From: Coralloluteibacterium thermophilum
Lineage (GTDB): Bacteria > Pseudomonadota > Gammaproteobacteria > Xanthomonadales > Xanthomonadaceae
DNA: 64,000 nt
NCBI RefSeq assembly: GCF_042654365.1
Contig: NZ_JBHSGG010000037.1
Span: 1-64,000 of the forward strand
Direction: 5' to 3'
Numbering within the stretch: the first letter of the stretch is position 1; each line of letters starts with the position of its first letter. Shown here in pieces: positions 53,157-61,534 of this stretch. The position numbers were made by a program, and so were the translations under genes. The notes beneath the pieces were generated by a model that was not told the origin of the DNA, did not search any database, and was given only the letters and a program-made list of their open reading frames with translations.

Positions 53157-54239
53157 ATGCGCGAACCCCGTCCCGCCCCCGAACGCCTCAAGGGCCGAGG
53201 CGCCGGCTCCAACCGCGAGGGCCGGTTCGAATCGACCACGGTCGAGCATGTCGACGACGGCTGGTTCCGCGACGATGGCGAGGCGCCGCCGCATCCGCGC
53301 ACCACGGTCACCGAAGAGCGCGCGCGCAGCATCATCAGCCGCAACCAGTCGCCCGACATCCCGTTCCAGCAGTCGGTCAACCCGTACCGGGGCTGCGAGC
53401 ACGGCTGCGTGTACTGCTTCGCGCGGCCCTCGCACGCCTACCTGAACCTCTCGCCCGGGCTGGACTTCGAGACCCGCCTCTACGCCAAGACCAACGCGGT
53501 CGAGCGCCTGCGCGCCGAGCTGTCGGCGCGCGGCTACCGCTGTTCGCCGATCACGCTCGGCATCAACACCGACGGCTGGCAGCCGACCGAGCGCCGCCTC
53601 GGCCTGAGCCGCGACCTGCTGCAGCTGCTGCACGACACCCGGCATCCGGTCTCCATCGTCACCAAGAGCGCGCTGATCGAACGCGACATCGATCTTCTCG
53701 CCCCGATGGCCGCACAGGGCCTGGCCGAGGTCGCGCTCTCGGTGACCACCCTCGACAACCGCCTGGCCGCCGGCCTGGAGCCGCGCGCGTCGGCGCCGCA
53801 CGCGCGCCTGCGCGCGATCCGCCGTCTGAGTGAGGCAGGCATTCCGGTCGGCGTGATCGTGGCGCCGGTGATCCCGGTGGTCACCGACCGCGAGCTCGAG
53901 GCCATCCTCGCGGCCGCGCGCGAGGCCGGCGCGACCTCCGCCGGCTACGTGCTGCTGCGTCTCCCGCACGAGGTCGCCGGCCTGTTCCGCGAATGGCTGG
54001 ACCTGCACATGCCCGCGCGCGCGGCCCACGTCATGAGCGTCGTGCAGCAGATGCGCGGCGGAAAGGACTACGACAGCGCCTTCGGCACCCGCCTGCGCGG
54101 CCAGGGCCCCTTCGCCGACCTGCTGGCCCGACGCTTCCACGTCGCCCGCCGTCGGCTCGGCTTCCCCGGCTCCCCGCCCCTGGACTGCAGCCGGTTCGTG
54201 CCGCCGCGACCGGAGACGCCGCAGGGGGAGTTGTTCTAG
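53157..54239 (+). CDS. PA0069-type radical SAM protein
   Basis: A 360-residue radical SAM enzyme. The 4Fe-4S motif is CEHGCVYC (CxxxCxxC), preceded by SVNPYRG and followed by FARPSHAYLNLSPGLDFETRLY. Later blocks are PITLGINTDGWQPTERRLGLSRDLL and VSIVTKSALIERDIDLL. The pattern resembles the PA0069 and spore photoproduct lyase-related (SplB-like) groups. The reaction is unknown; DNA repair has been suggested for relatives. Its 3' end runs into a repeat element. Confidence 0.9.
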   Translation: MREPRPAPERLKGRGAGSNREGRFESTTVEHVDDGWFRDDGEAPPHPRTTVTEERARSIISRNQSPDIPFQQSVNPYRGCEHGCVYCFARPSHAYLNLSPGLDFETRLYAKTNAVERLRAELSARGYRCSPITLGINTDGWQPTERRLGLSRDLLQLLHDTRHPVSIVTKSALIERDIDLLAPMAAQGLAEVALSVTTLDNRLAAGLEPRASAPHARLRAIRRLSEAGIPVGVIVAPVIPVVTDRELEAILAAAREAGATSAGYVLLRLPHEVAGLFREWLDLHMPARAAHVMSVVQQMRGGKDYDSAFGTRLRGQGPFADLLARRFHVARRRLGFPGSPPLDCSRFVPPRPETPQGELF

Positions 54240-54420
54240 GAGGAGGGGGCACAGGGCAGAGGGCTCAGGCTAGAGAGCAGAGGGCACTGGGCAGAGGGCA
54301 CTGGGCACTGGGCACGAGGGCTCCCTCACTCTCCCAGGCCCCAGGCCCCAGGCCCTAACCCCAAGCCCCTAACCCCAAGCCCTAAGCCCTAAGCCCCAAG
54401 CCCAAGCCCTAGCCCTAGCC
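54240..54420. repeat. Paired-arm repeat, orientation A
   Basis: The first arm repeats AGAGGGCACTGGGC and GGGCACTGGGCA (54245-54315). The second arm repeats CCCCAGGCC, then CCCTAAGC/CCCCAAGC heptamers (54340-54425). The reverse complement of this order is found at 62948-63240. It lies between convergent genes (radical SAM and 2OG oxygenase) and holds no gene; the oxygenase stop lies at its edge. Confidence 0.85.
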
Positions 54421-55134
54421 CTAACCCCCTCCCCCATACAACCGCTCCGCGCGCTGGAACAGCACCCAGCTGGTGGCGATGTACTTGTCGCCGCCCTCGG
54501 GGCGGTTGCCGCGGTGGGTGTGGGTGAAGGCGGCCGGGGCGATCAGCAGGCTGCCGGTGCGCGGCGCGATCTTCCGGGCCTGGTAGAGGAACTCCGTCTC
54601 GCCGGCGTCGAAGCCGTCGTTGAGGTAGATCGTCCACAGCAGGGTGCGGTGCAGGGTCTCGGCCTGCGGGTCGCGCGGATACAGCTCGCAGTGCCAGTAC
54701 GGATATCCACCCTCGCCGGCGGTGTAGCGCTGCAGGTTGATCGCGCCCGGGCGGAAGATGTGCTGCACGATGGGCGCGAGCCGCGCGTCGTCGAGGCGGT
54801 CGAAGTCCTCGGCCTCCAGGCGTTTCGGCGCGCCGGTCTCGGGATCGGCGATCTGCAGCATCAGCGGCGCGATCAGGGCGTAGCGGTAGGTGCGGATGTA
54901 GCGCAGCAGCCCGCCGAGCATGGCCTGGTTGAGAGCGGCCTCGGCGTCCTGCCATTCGGGCCGGCCGCCGATGCTGATGTCGCTGCTGTGCTTGAGTTCG
55001 GTGTAGACGCCGCCGCCGACCGCGCCGGGCGCCTTGAGACTGCTCGCCTCGAAGCGCTCGATCAGCGCCGCGCACTGCGCGGGCGACAGCGCGTCGGGGT
55101 AGACCTCGATGAAGTCGCCGACGCGCGCGTCCAC
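54421..55134 (-). CDS. 2OG-Fe(II) oxygenase family protein
   Basis: A 237-residue dioxygenase of the prolyl-hydroxylase-like double-stranded beta-helix type. Putative iron ligands are the histidine and glutamate in PYWHCELYP and the distal histidine in AFTHTHRGNRPEGG. The 2OG-binding arginine is plausible in HRGNRP. It opens FIEVYPDALSPAQCAALIERFE. It starts 4 bases after fbp and is probably co-transcribed, although no metabolic link is evident. Confidence 0.83.
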   Translation of the reverse strand: MDARVGDFIEVYPDALSPAQCAALIERFEASSLKAPGAVGGGVYTELKHSSDISIGGRPEWQDAEAALNQAMLGGLLRYIRTYRYALIAPLMLQIADPETGAPKRLEAEDFDRLDDARLAPIVQHIFRPGAINLQRYTAGEGGYPYWHCELYPRDPQAETLHRTLLWTIYLNDGFDAGETEFLYQARKIAPRTGSLLIAPAAFTHTHRGNRPEGGDKYIATSWVLFQRAERLYGGGG

Positions 55135-55138
55135 GGCC

Positions 55139-56182
55139 TCAGCCCACCGCCGCCGGCAAGGTCGCGGCGTCGTGCTCGAGGTGGTAGCGGGTGGCGGTCT
55201 CGACCTCGTTCCTGGAACCGAGGAACACCGGCACGCGCTGGTGCAGGCTGGTCGGCGTCACCTCGAGCATGCGCGCACGTCCGGTGGTCGCCGCACCGCC
55301 GGCCTGTTCCACGATAAAGGCCATGGGGTTGGCCTCGTACATGAGGCGCAGCTTGCCGGCCTTGTCCGGCTCGCGGCGGTCCCACGGATAGATGAAGATG
55401 CCGCCGCGGGTGAGGATGCGGTGCACGTCGGAGACCATGCTCGCGATCCAGCGCATGTTGAAGTCCTTGCCGCGCGGCCCGTCGCGGCCGGCGAGCAGGT
55501 CGGCGACGTAGTGCTGCATCGCCGGCTCCCAGAAGCGCTGGTTGGACATGTTGACCGCGAACTCGCGGGTGTCCTCGGGGATGGTGATGTCGCTGCGGGT
55601 CAGCAGGAAGCTGCCGATCTCGCGGTCGAGGGTGAAGGCGTGCACGCCGTGGCCGATGGTCAGCACCAGGGTGCAGCTCGGCCCGTAGATGCAGTAGCCC
55701 GCGGCGAGCTGCTCGCTGCCCGGCTGCAGGAAGGCCTCGGCCGAGACCGGGTCGACGCCGGGCTTGGCGCGCAGCACCGAGAAGATGGTGCCGATGGAGA
55801 CGTTGACGTCGATGTTCGAGCTGCCGTCGAGCGGGTCGAACAGCAGCAGCAGGTCGCCGCGGGGATAGACGTCGGGGATGGGCTGCGGGTCGGCCATCTC
55901 CTCCGAGGCGCAGGCGGCGAGGTGGCCGCCCCAGGCGTTGGCCTGCAGCAGGATCTCGTTGGAGATGACGTCGAGCTTCTTCTGCGCCTCGCCCTGCACG
56001 TTGTCGCCGGTGCCGGCGTCGCCCAGCACACCGCCGAGGGCGCCCTTCGACACCTGTATGGCGATCATCTTGCAGGCGCGGGCGACGACCTCGATCAGCA
56101 GCCGCTGCTCGGCGCCGAATTCCGGATGGGCACGCTGCTGCTCGATCAGGAACTGGGTGAGCGTGATCGGCTTGTTCGACAT
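55139..56182 (-). CDS. fbp: Fructose-1,6-bisphosphatase class I
   Basis: Hydrolyses fructose 1,6-bisphosphate to fructose 6-phosphate in gluconeogenesis. The 347-residue enzyme has TLTQFLIEQQR, the metal-site LLLLFDPLDGSSNIDVNVSIGTIFSV, FVNMSN-like FAVNMSNQRFWEP, GGIFIYPWD and EANPMAFIVEQAGG. I chose ATG 56182 (MSNKPITL) with GGA 8 bases upstream; ATG 56191 is also in frame. Confidence 0.96.
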   Translation of the reverse strand: MSNKPITLTQFLIEQQRAHPEFGAEQRLLIEVVARACKMIAIQVSKGALGGVLGDAGTGDNVQGEAQKKLDVISNEILLQANAWGGHLAACASEEMADPQPIPDVYPRGDLLLLFDPLDGSSNIDVNVSIGTIFSVLRAKPGVDPVSAEAFLQPGSEQLAAGYCIYGPSCTLVLTIGHGVHAFTLDREIGSFLLTRSDITIPEDTREFAVNMSNQRFWEPAMQHYVADLLAGRDGPRGKDFNMRWIASMVSDVHRILTRGGIFIYPWDRREPDKAGKLRLMYEANPMAFIVEQAGGAATTGRARMLEVTPTSLHQRVPVFLGSRNEVETATRYHLEHDAATLPAAVG

Positions 56183-56236
56183 CGGCGGCATCCGGAGGGG
56201 GAGGAAGCACCCATTCTAGGCCCGCGCGCGCGGGTC

Positions 56237-57127
56237 CTACACGTCGCCGCCGCTCGCCCAGCCCTCGCCGGAGCCGCGCTGCAGCACGCGGTCGCCCGGC
56301 AGCACCTCGCCGGCCGGCACCGCGGGCTGGTCGGCGAGCCGTGCGTAGATCGGCGTGAAGTCGGGAGCCGTCGCCGCCATCAGCTGCTCGAAGCCGTCGA
56401 TGACGAAGTAGGTCTTCTGGTAGGTGTCGATGCGGTACTGCGTGCGCATCACCCGCTCCAGGTCGAAGCCGATGCGGTTGGGCGCGGCGGATTCCAGGCT
56501 GTGGATGGATTCGCCCTTGGAACTGACGATCCCGGCCCCGTAGATGCGCAGGCCGTCGGCCTGGCGGATCAGCCCGAACTCGACGGTGTACCAGTACAGC
56601 CGCGTGAGGTTGGTCAGCGCGTCGGGGCCGATGGCGTGCGCCTTCACGCCGCCGCGGCCGTAGGCCTGCATGTAGTCGGCGAACACCGGCTCCATCAGCA
56701 GCGGCACATGGCCGAAGAGGTCGTGGAAGAGGTCGGGCTCGGAGAGATAATCGAGCTCCTCGGGCTTGCGGATCCACCAGGTGACCGGGAAGCGGCGGTT
56801 GGCCAGGTGCTCGAAGAAGGTCAGCTCGGGCAGCAGGCCCTCGACGCCGACGATCTCCCAGCCGGTGGTCTCCGCCAGGGCCGCGTTGAGTTCGGAGAAC
56901 TTCGGGATGCGGTCGGCGCTCATGCCCATCCGCGCCTGGTTGGCGAGGAACTCGTCGCAGGCGCGGCCCACCAGCAGCGCGTTCTGGCGCTCGAACAGGG
57001 TGGCCCAGACCCGGTGGTCGGTCTCGGTGTAGTCGTCCCAGGGCTGCTCCACGGTTCCGGTCGCATAGACCGGAACCACGCCCTTGTCGGTGACCTGATG
57101 CTCGACCCGCTTGGGATTGGCGGCCAT
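56237..57127 (-). CDS. phhA: Phenylalanine 4-monooxygenase
   Basis: Hydroxylates phenylalanine to tyrosine using tetrahydropterin and iron. The 296-residue bacterial-type enzyme shows DHRVWATLFERQ, FPVTWWIRKPEELDYLSEPDLFHDLFGHVPLL (iron histidines in the HDxFGH motif), LTRLYWYTVEFGL (glutamate ligand) and YGAGIVSSKGES. It is divergent from an Lrp/AsnC-type regulator across a 126-base gap that holds a clear inverted repeat, so that regulator probably controls it. Confidence 0.96.
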   Translation of the reverse strand: MAANPKRVEHQVTDKGVVPVYATGTVEQPWDDYTETDHRVWATLFERQNALLVGRACDEFLANQARMGMSADRIPKFSELNAALAETTGWEIVGVEGLLPELTFFEHLANRRFPVTWWIRKPEELDYLSEPDLFHDLFGHVPLLMEPVFADYMQAYGRGGVKAHAIGPDALTNLTRLYWYTVEFGLIRQADGLRIYGAGIVSSKGESIHSLESAAPNRIGFDLERVMRTQYRIDTYQKTYFVIDGFEQLMAATAPDFTPIYARLADQPAVPAGEVLPGDRVLQRGSGEGWASGGDV

Positions 57128-57212
57128 GGCGTCGCTCCGTTGCTGGAACCGCCAGTCTAGGACGGGGCCCGCGCACGAACCTGCCTATTTCGCGCGTTGC
57201 GACCGCGGTAAA

Positions 57213-57227
57213 CGCAATAATCTTGCG
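57213..57227. promoter_or_regulatory. Putative Lrp/AsnC-type operator between phhA and its divergent regulator
   Basis: CGCAATAATCTTGCG is a perfect 5-base inverted repeat with a 5-base AT-rich centre. Additional half sites TTGCG (57197-57201) and CGCAA (57236-57240) flank it in alternating orientation, as expected for an oligomeric Lrp-family protein. The palindrome lies 27 bases before the regulator start. Confidence 0.7.
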
Positions 57228-57253
57228 CCCTGGCACGCAAACCCGGGACGATC

Positions 57254-57736
57254 ATGAAGAAGCCCACGCTGGATCGCACCGATCTCGCCCTGCTGCGCCT
57301 GCTTCAGGTGCACGGGCGCATCAGCAATGCCGAACTGGCCGAGCGCGCCCACCTCTCGGCGTCCGCCTGCCTGCGCCGCGTGCAGCGGCTGGAGGCGGCG
57401 GGCGTGATCGCCGGCTACGGCGCGCGCCTCGATCCGCAGCAGGTCGGGCTGGGCCTGCAGGCCTTCGTCCGCGTCCAGCTCGCGCGCCACGACGCCGCCG
57501 CCATCGCGGGGTTCACCGCGCGCATGGCCGAGGCCGACGAGGTCCTCGCTTGCCACGCCCTGACCGGCGACATGGACTACCTGCTCCACGTCGCGGTGGT
57601 CGATCTGGCCGATTTCTCGCGCTTCCTGCTCGACCGGCTGCTGGGCGTCGGCGACGTCGCCGACGTCAATTCGAGCTTCGTGCTGCGCACGGTCAAGCAG
57701 GCCCAGGGCCTGCCGCTGGCCCACCTGCAGGACTGA
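57254..57736 (+). CDS. Lrp/AsnC-family transcriptional regulator
   Basis: A 160-residue feast/famine regulator. The N-terminal winged helix spans LDRTDLALLRLLQVHGRISNAELAERAHLSASACLRRVQRLEAAGVIAGY. The C-terminal RAM effector domain has VRVQLARHDAAAIAGF, VLACHALTGDMDYLLHVAVVDL and VADVNSSFVL. It probably senses an amino acid and controls the divergent phhA; autoregulation at the shared operator is likely. Confidence 0.93.
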   Translation: MKKPTLDRTDLALLRLLQVHGRISNAELAERAHLSASACLRRVQRLEAAGVIAGYGARLDPQQVGLGLQAFVRVQLARHDAAAIAGFTARMAEADEVLACHALTGDMDYLLHVAVVDLADFSRFLLDRLLGVGDVADVNSSFVLRTVKQAQGLPLAHLQD

Positions 57737-57743
57737 GGGCCCG

Positions 57744-58433
57744 TCAGCCGGGCGGGGCGCGGTCCGGCAGGTGCGCGGTCGTCGCGGGGGGCGCGTCCTC
57801 GGCCTCCTCCTCGTCCTCCCAGGAATAGCGCGGCCGCGGCGGCGCCGGGTCCAGCCGCCGCCAGAGCACCGCTGCCAGCAGGCCCATCAGGGCGCCGCAG
57901 AGGTGGGATTCCCAGCTGATCTCCGGGCCCTGCGGCAGCACCGTGAGCAGCATGCCGCCGTAGAGGAGGAAGCCGATCAGGGTGGCGGCGATGGCGCTGC
58001 GGTCGCGGCGCAGCAGGCCGAGGAAGAACACGCACCACAGCAGGCCGTGGGTCAGGCCGCTGGCCCCGAGGTGCCCGGCGTCGCGGCCGATCAGCCAGAC
58101 CCCCAGGCCCGATCCCAGCCAGATCAGCGGCAGCGCCCGGCGGGCGGTGCGGGGGTAGGCGGCGAGCATCAGCGTGCCCAGGACCAGCAGGGACGGGGTG
58201 TTGGCGATCAGGTGCGTCCACGAGCCGTGCAGCAGCGGCGCGGTCAGGATGCCGACCAGCCCGGACAGGCTCCGCGGATGCACGGCGAAGGCGCCGAGCG
58301 CGCCGCCGCCGAGGAGGTGGACGAGCCACACCAGCACGACGAAGCCGAGGCTCGCGAGCGCGGCGCGACGGAAACGGCGGCGGTCGGCGGCGGCGACCTG
58401 GGCGGGATCGGGCTGTGCGCGGAACGGGTCCAT
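57744..58433 (-). CDS. Rhomboid-family intramembrane serine protease
   Basis: A 229-residue membrane protease with six hydrophobic segments. The catalytic features are the HLIANTPSLL loop (HxxxN, oxyanion), the serine in GHLGASGLTHGLLW and the histidine in SWESHLCGALMGLL. The C-terminal tail is acidic and Pro-rich (WEDEEEAEDAPP). It is convergent with the Lrp-type gene, with only 7 bases between. Its substrate is unknown. Confidence 0.9.
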   Translation of the reverse strand: MDPFRAQPDPAQVAAADRRRFRRAALASLGFVVLVWLVHLLGGGALGAFAVHPRSLSGLVGILTAPLLHGSWTHLIANTPSLLVLGTLMLAAYPRTARRALPLIWLGSGLGVWLIGRDAGHLGASGLTHGLLWCVFFLGLLRRDRSAIAATLIGFLLYGGMLLTVLPQGPEISWESHLCGALMGLLAAVLWRRLDPAPPRPRYSWEDEEEAEDAPPATTAHLPDRAPPG

Positions 58434-58479
58434 CCCAGCGAGGTGGGGCCTCGCCCGGCCGAGGCAAGCGCGGTCGGCG

Positions 58480-59493
58480 TCAGCGCCGCACGTCGAGCTG
58501 TCCGGCGTCGACGAAGGCGGCCACGTCGCTCGCGCGCAGCAGCATGACGTCGCCCGGCAGGGTGTGCTTCAGCACGCCGGCACCGAGGCCGAACTCCAGC
58601 GCCTCCGCATCGCCGAGGCCGCTGCGCAGCCCGTGCAGCACGCCGGCGGCGAAGGCGTCCCCGCCGCCGATGCGGTCGACGATGCCCCGCACCTCCACCG
58701 TCCGGGTCGTGTGGCGGGTGCCCTCGCGCAGCGCCATCAGGCCCTGCAGCGCGTGGTGGTCCACGCTGTGCGTCGTGCGGACGGTGCAGGCCATGCGCGC
58801 GAGCCGCGGGAAGGCGGCGAAGGCCGCGTCCGCGGCCGCGGCGAAGCGCGCCGCCGGATCGGCCTCTTCGAAGCGCCGGCCGAGCAGCAGTGCGACGTCG
58901 CGGTGGTCGACGAAGGCGATGTCCGCCTGGTCCAGCACCTGGCGCAGCAGGCCTGCGGCGTCGCCGTCCCAGGCCTGCCACAGGCGCGCCCGGTAGTTGC
59001 CGTCGAAGGACACCCGCAGGCCGGCGTTCCGGGCCGCGCGCACGGCGGCGATGGCGGCCTGTGCGCTCGCCGGCCCCAGCGCCGGGGTCACGCCGGAGAC
59101 GTGCAGGTGGTCGGCGCCGTCGAACACGCGCGGCCAGTCGAGCGCGTCCGGCGCCGTGGCGAAGGCCGAACCGGCGCGGTCGTAGACCACCTCGCTCGGG
59201 CGGTGGCCGGCGCCCGGCGCGAGGAAGTACAGCCCCATGCGGCCCGGCCTGCGCAGGACGGCCGAGACGTCGACGCCGTGCCGGCGCAGCTCGTCGAGCG
59301 CGGCCGCGCCCAGGGCGTTGTCGGGCAGCACGCTCGCCAGCCGGACCGCATGGCCCCAGCGCGAGAGGGCCACGGCGACGTTGGTCTCCGCGCCGCCCAC
59401 GCAGACCTCCAGGCGCGGGGACTGCAGGAGCAGTTCCCGACCGGGCGCCGACAGGCGCAGCAGGACCTCGCCGAAGCACACCACAGCCGCCAT
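58480..59493 (-). CDS. kdgK: 2-dehydro-3-deoxygluconokinase (PfkB family)
   Basis: Phosphorylates 2-keto-3-deoxygluconate, the common intermediate of hexuronate breakdown. The 337-residue sugar kinase has the N-terminal GGAETNVAVALSRWGH, LHVSGVTPALG, and the C-terminal PfkB catalytic motif VDRIGGGDAFAAGVLHGL with its aspartate. The ATG at 59493 has GAGGAG 6 bases upstream. A LacI-type operator-like site lies 63-76 bases upstream and resembles one before uxaC. Confidence 0.9.
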   Translation of the reverse strand: MAAVVCFGEVLLRLSAPGRELLLQSPRLEVCVGGAETNVAVALSRWGHAVRLASVLPDNALGAAALDELRRHGVDVSAVLRRPGRMGLYFLAPGAGHRPSEVVYDRAGSAFATAPDALDWPRVFDGADHLHVSGVTPALGPASAQAAIAAVRAARNAGLRVSFDGNYRARLWQAWDGDAAGLLRQVLDQADIAFVDHRDVALLLGRRFEEADPAARFAAAADAAFAAFPRLARMACTVRTTHSVDHHALQGLMALREGTRHTTRTVEVRGIVDRIGGGDAFAAGVLHGLRSGLGDAEALEFGLGAGVLKHTLPGDVMLLRASDVAAFVDAGQLDVRR

Positions 59494-59555
59494 GCCCACT
59501 CCTCGCGTTCGGGGATATCGGGGCGCGCCGACCGCCGCCTGTCACGGCGGGGGTT

Positions 59556-59569
59556 GTCCAGCGGTGTCA
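59556..59569 (-). promoter_or_regulatory. Putative LacI-family operator upstream of kdgK
   Basis: On the minus strand the site reads TGACACCGCTGGAC. It shares TGACACCG-T with the site before uxaC and matches 10 of 14 positions of the palindrome TGACACCGGTGTCA. It lies 63 bases before the kdgK start codon. Confidence 0.5.
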
Positions 59570-59639
59570 GCGCCTTCCCGCGCGGATCATAGCCCGCGCC
59601 GACGGGCTGGCGGGGCGGGCGCCGCGCCCGCCGCACGGC

Positions 59640-60188
59640 TTAGGAGCGGGGGAACTCGCGCTGGATCCAGCGGTCGAGCAGGCGCTTCTCGAAGCGCAGG
59701 GTATCGCTGCCGTCGAGGGTCGAGGCGCCGGTCAGGAAGCCCGGATCGCTGAGCCGGCGCTCGCCCTCGGCGAGCACGCTGCCGTCGGCCCCGGTCAGCC
59801 GGAAACTCAGGTCCACGCGCGGCGGGTAGATGTCGCGCACGTAGCGGATGCGGTCGGCCTGTGGCCCGCGCCAGGGCTCGTAGTTGCCGGCCCGGCGGAT
59901 GTCGTGGAAGGTCACGTCCAGGCGCTGCCCCGGCGCCAGCCGCGGCGCCGCGCGGTCGCGGACGTGCTCGGCGAGCCGCTCGACCCAGTTGCCGCGCGCG
60001 GCCTCCCAGCGGTTGCCGCTGAGCCGGATCTCGGAGAAGGCCTCGGGGTCGTCCCAGCGCACCTGCACCGGCCCCTCCCCGGCGAGGCTGCGCGGGGCGT
60101 CCGCGTCGGTGACGCGCGTCGGCCCGCTGGCGCAGCCGGTCAGCAGGGCCAGGGCGAGGAGGGGCGTGAGCAGGGGCAGGCGGCGCAT
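59640..60188 (-). CDS. DUF3016-type lipoprotein
   Basis: A 182-residue predicted lipoprotein with signal LLTPLLALALLTGC (Cys19) and a GGAG ribosome-binding site. The mature part has VQVRWDDPEAFSEIRL, WVERLAEHVRDRAAPRLAPGQRLDVTFHDIRRAGNYEPWRG, RDIYPPRVDLSFRL and LRFEKRLLDRWIQREF, the pattern of DUF3016 proteins. These are widespread in Xanthomonadales and Shewanella, with no known function. Confidence 0.82.
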   Translation of the reverse strand: MRRLPLLTPLLALALLTGCASGPTRVTDADAPRSLAGEGPVQVRWDDPEAFSEIRLSGNRWEAARGNWVERLAEHVRDRAAPRLAPGQRLDVTFHDIRRAGNYEPWRGPQADRIRYVRDIYPPRVDLSFRLTGADGSVLAEGERRLSDPGFLTGASTLDGSDTLRFEKRLLDRWIQREFPRS

Positions 60189-60361
60189 GACGGGTCTCCG
60201 CGGACTGTTCTGTGACTGCACTACGTTACGCGTGCGCGCGTCGCCGCGTCGCGACCGCATCGGGTTCAGGCCCCGCTCCGCCGCCCCGCCGGCGGCTGTC
60301 CCCTGGACAGGGCGTGGTTAAATGCGCCTCCCACGGGCGCGCGGCGCCAGAGCGAAAGTCC

Positions 60362-61420
60362 ATGAGTACACGCCGCCGGGCGCGCGAGCCGGCCGAGGAA
60401 AGCGAAGTCGCCGGCTTCACCGGGCCGGCGACGATCAACGACATCGCACGCCTCGCCGGGGTCTCGAAGAAGACCGTCTCGCGCGTCATCAACGCCTCGC
60501 CGCTGGTGCGCGCCGAGACCCGCGAGAAGGTCGCCGGGCTGATGCGCCAGGTCGGCTACGTGCCGGATCCGCAGGCGCGCGGGCTGGCGTTCCGGCGGGC
60601 CTTCCTGATCGGGCTGGTCTACGACAACCCGAACGCGCAGTACATCGTCAACGTGCAGAACGGCGCCCTCGACGCGCTGCGGGGCTCGGGCTTCGAGCTG
60701 GTGGTGCATCCCTGCGAGAGCCGCAGCGACGACTTCATCGAGGGCGTGTGCCGGTTCGTGCAGCGGCAGAAGCTGCACGGGGCGATCCTGCTGCCGCCGG
60801 TCTCCGAGAACGAGGCGCTGGCCGAGGCGCTGGAGCGGCTGGACGTGCGCTACGTGCGGGTGGGTTCGGTGCCCTTCGGCGCCGCGGCGCGCACGGTCGT
60901 CAGCAACGACCGCGCGGCCGCCGTCGAGGTCGCGGAGTACCTGGTCGGCCTGGGCCACCGCGCGATCGGACTGATCGCGGGGCCGCACAGCCACCGCTCC
61001 GCGCACGAGCGCGCCGCGGGGTTCGGCGAGGTGCTGGCGCGCCACGGCATCGAACTGCCGCCGGAACGCGTGGTGGAGGGCGGCTACACCTTCGAGTCGG
61101 GCGTCGCCTGCGCCGGGCGCCTGCTGGCGCTGGCGTCCCGCCCCACGGCGATCTTCGCCTGCAACGACGAGATGGCCGCCGGCGCCTACACCGCCGCGTA
61201 CCGGATGGGCCTGCGGGTCCCGGAGGACGTCTCCATCGTCGGCTTCGACGACAGCCCCCTGGCCGCGCGCCTGTGGCCGGCGCTCACCACGGTGCGCCTG
61301 CCGATCCGCGACATGGGGCGCCAGGCCGCCGCCCTGCTGCTCGATCCCGCCGCCGCCGCGCCGGCGCCGCTGACGCCGCACCTGGCGGTGCGCGACTCCT
61401 GCGGGCCGCCCGCGCGCTGA
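60362..61420 (+). CDS. LacI-family transcriptional regulator
   Basis: A 352-residue repressor. After about 23 variable residues the helix-turn-helix reads TINDIARLAGVSKKTVSRVINASPLVRAETREKV, then the hinge, and a periplasmic-binding-protein-like sensor (FLIGLVYDNPNAQYIVNVQNGALD; PTAIFACNDEMAAGAY; VSIVGFDDSPLAARLWPALTTV). It precedes uxaC and is near kdgK, so it probably responds to a hexuronate or KDG intermediate. Operator-like sites occur before both enzymes. Confidence 0.93.
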   Translation: MSTRRRAREPAEESEVAGFTGPATINDIARLAGVSKKTVSRVINASPLVRAETREKVAGLMRQVGYVPDPQARGLAFRRAFLIGLVYDNPNAQYIVNVQNGALDALRGSGFELVVHPCESRSDDFIEGVCRFVQRQKLHGAILLPPVSENEALAEALERLDVRYVRVGSVPFGAAARTVVSNDRAAAVEVAEYLVGLGHRAIGLIAGPHSHRSAHERAAGFGEVLARHGIELPPERVVEGGYTFESGVACAGRLLALASRPTAIFACNDEMAAGAYTAAYRMGLRVPEDVSIVGFDDSPLAARLWPALTTVRLPIRDMGRQAAALLLDPAAAAPAPLTPHLAVRDSCGPPAR

Positions 61421-61476
61421 CGCCGGCTGCGCCTGTGCGGCCGCGCGGTGTCCCCACGATTGCCGCGGTGCAGCGA

Positions 61477-61490
61477 TGACACCGGTTACC
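61477..61490 (+). promoter_or_regulatory. Putative LacI-family operator upstream of uxaC
   Basis: TGACACCGGTTACC has the even palindromic core ACCGGT and matches 11 of 14 positions of TGACACCGGTGTCA. It overlaps the expected -35 region of a promoter with -10-like TATGCT at 61498-61503, a position where repressor binding would block RNA polymerase. Confidence 0.6.
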
Positions 61491-61534
61491 AGTTGGCTAT
61501 GCTCAGGCGCACGCTCCCCGTTCCCGGTGTCCGC

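Noticed and set aside
53012..53380. Longer cardiolipin synthase start at 53380
   Set aside because: The added N-terminus overlaps the divergent radical SAM gene and lies before the expected first membrane helix.
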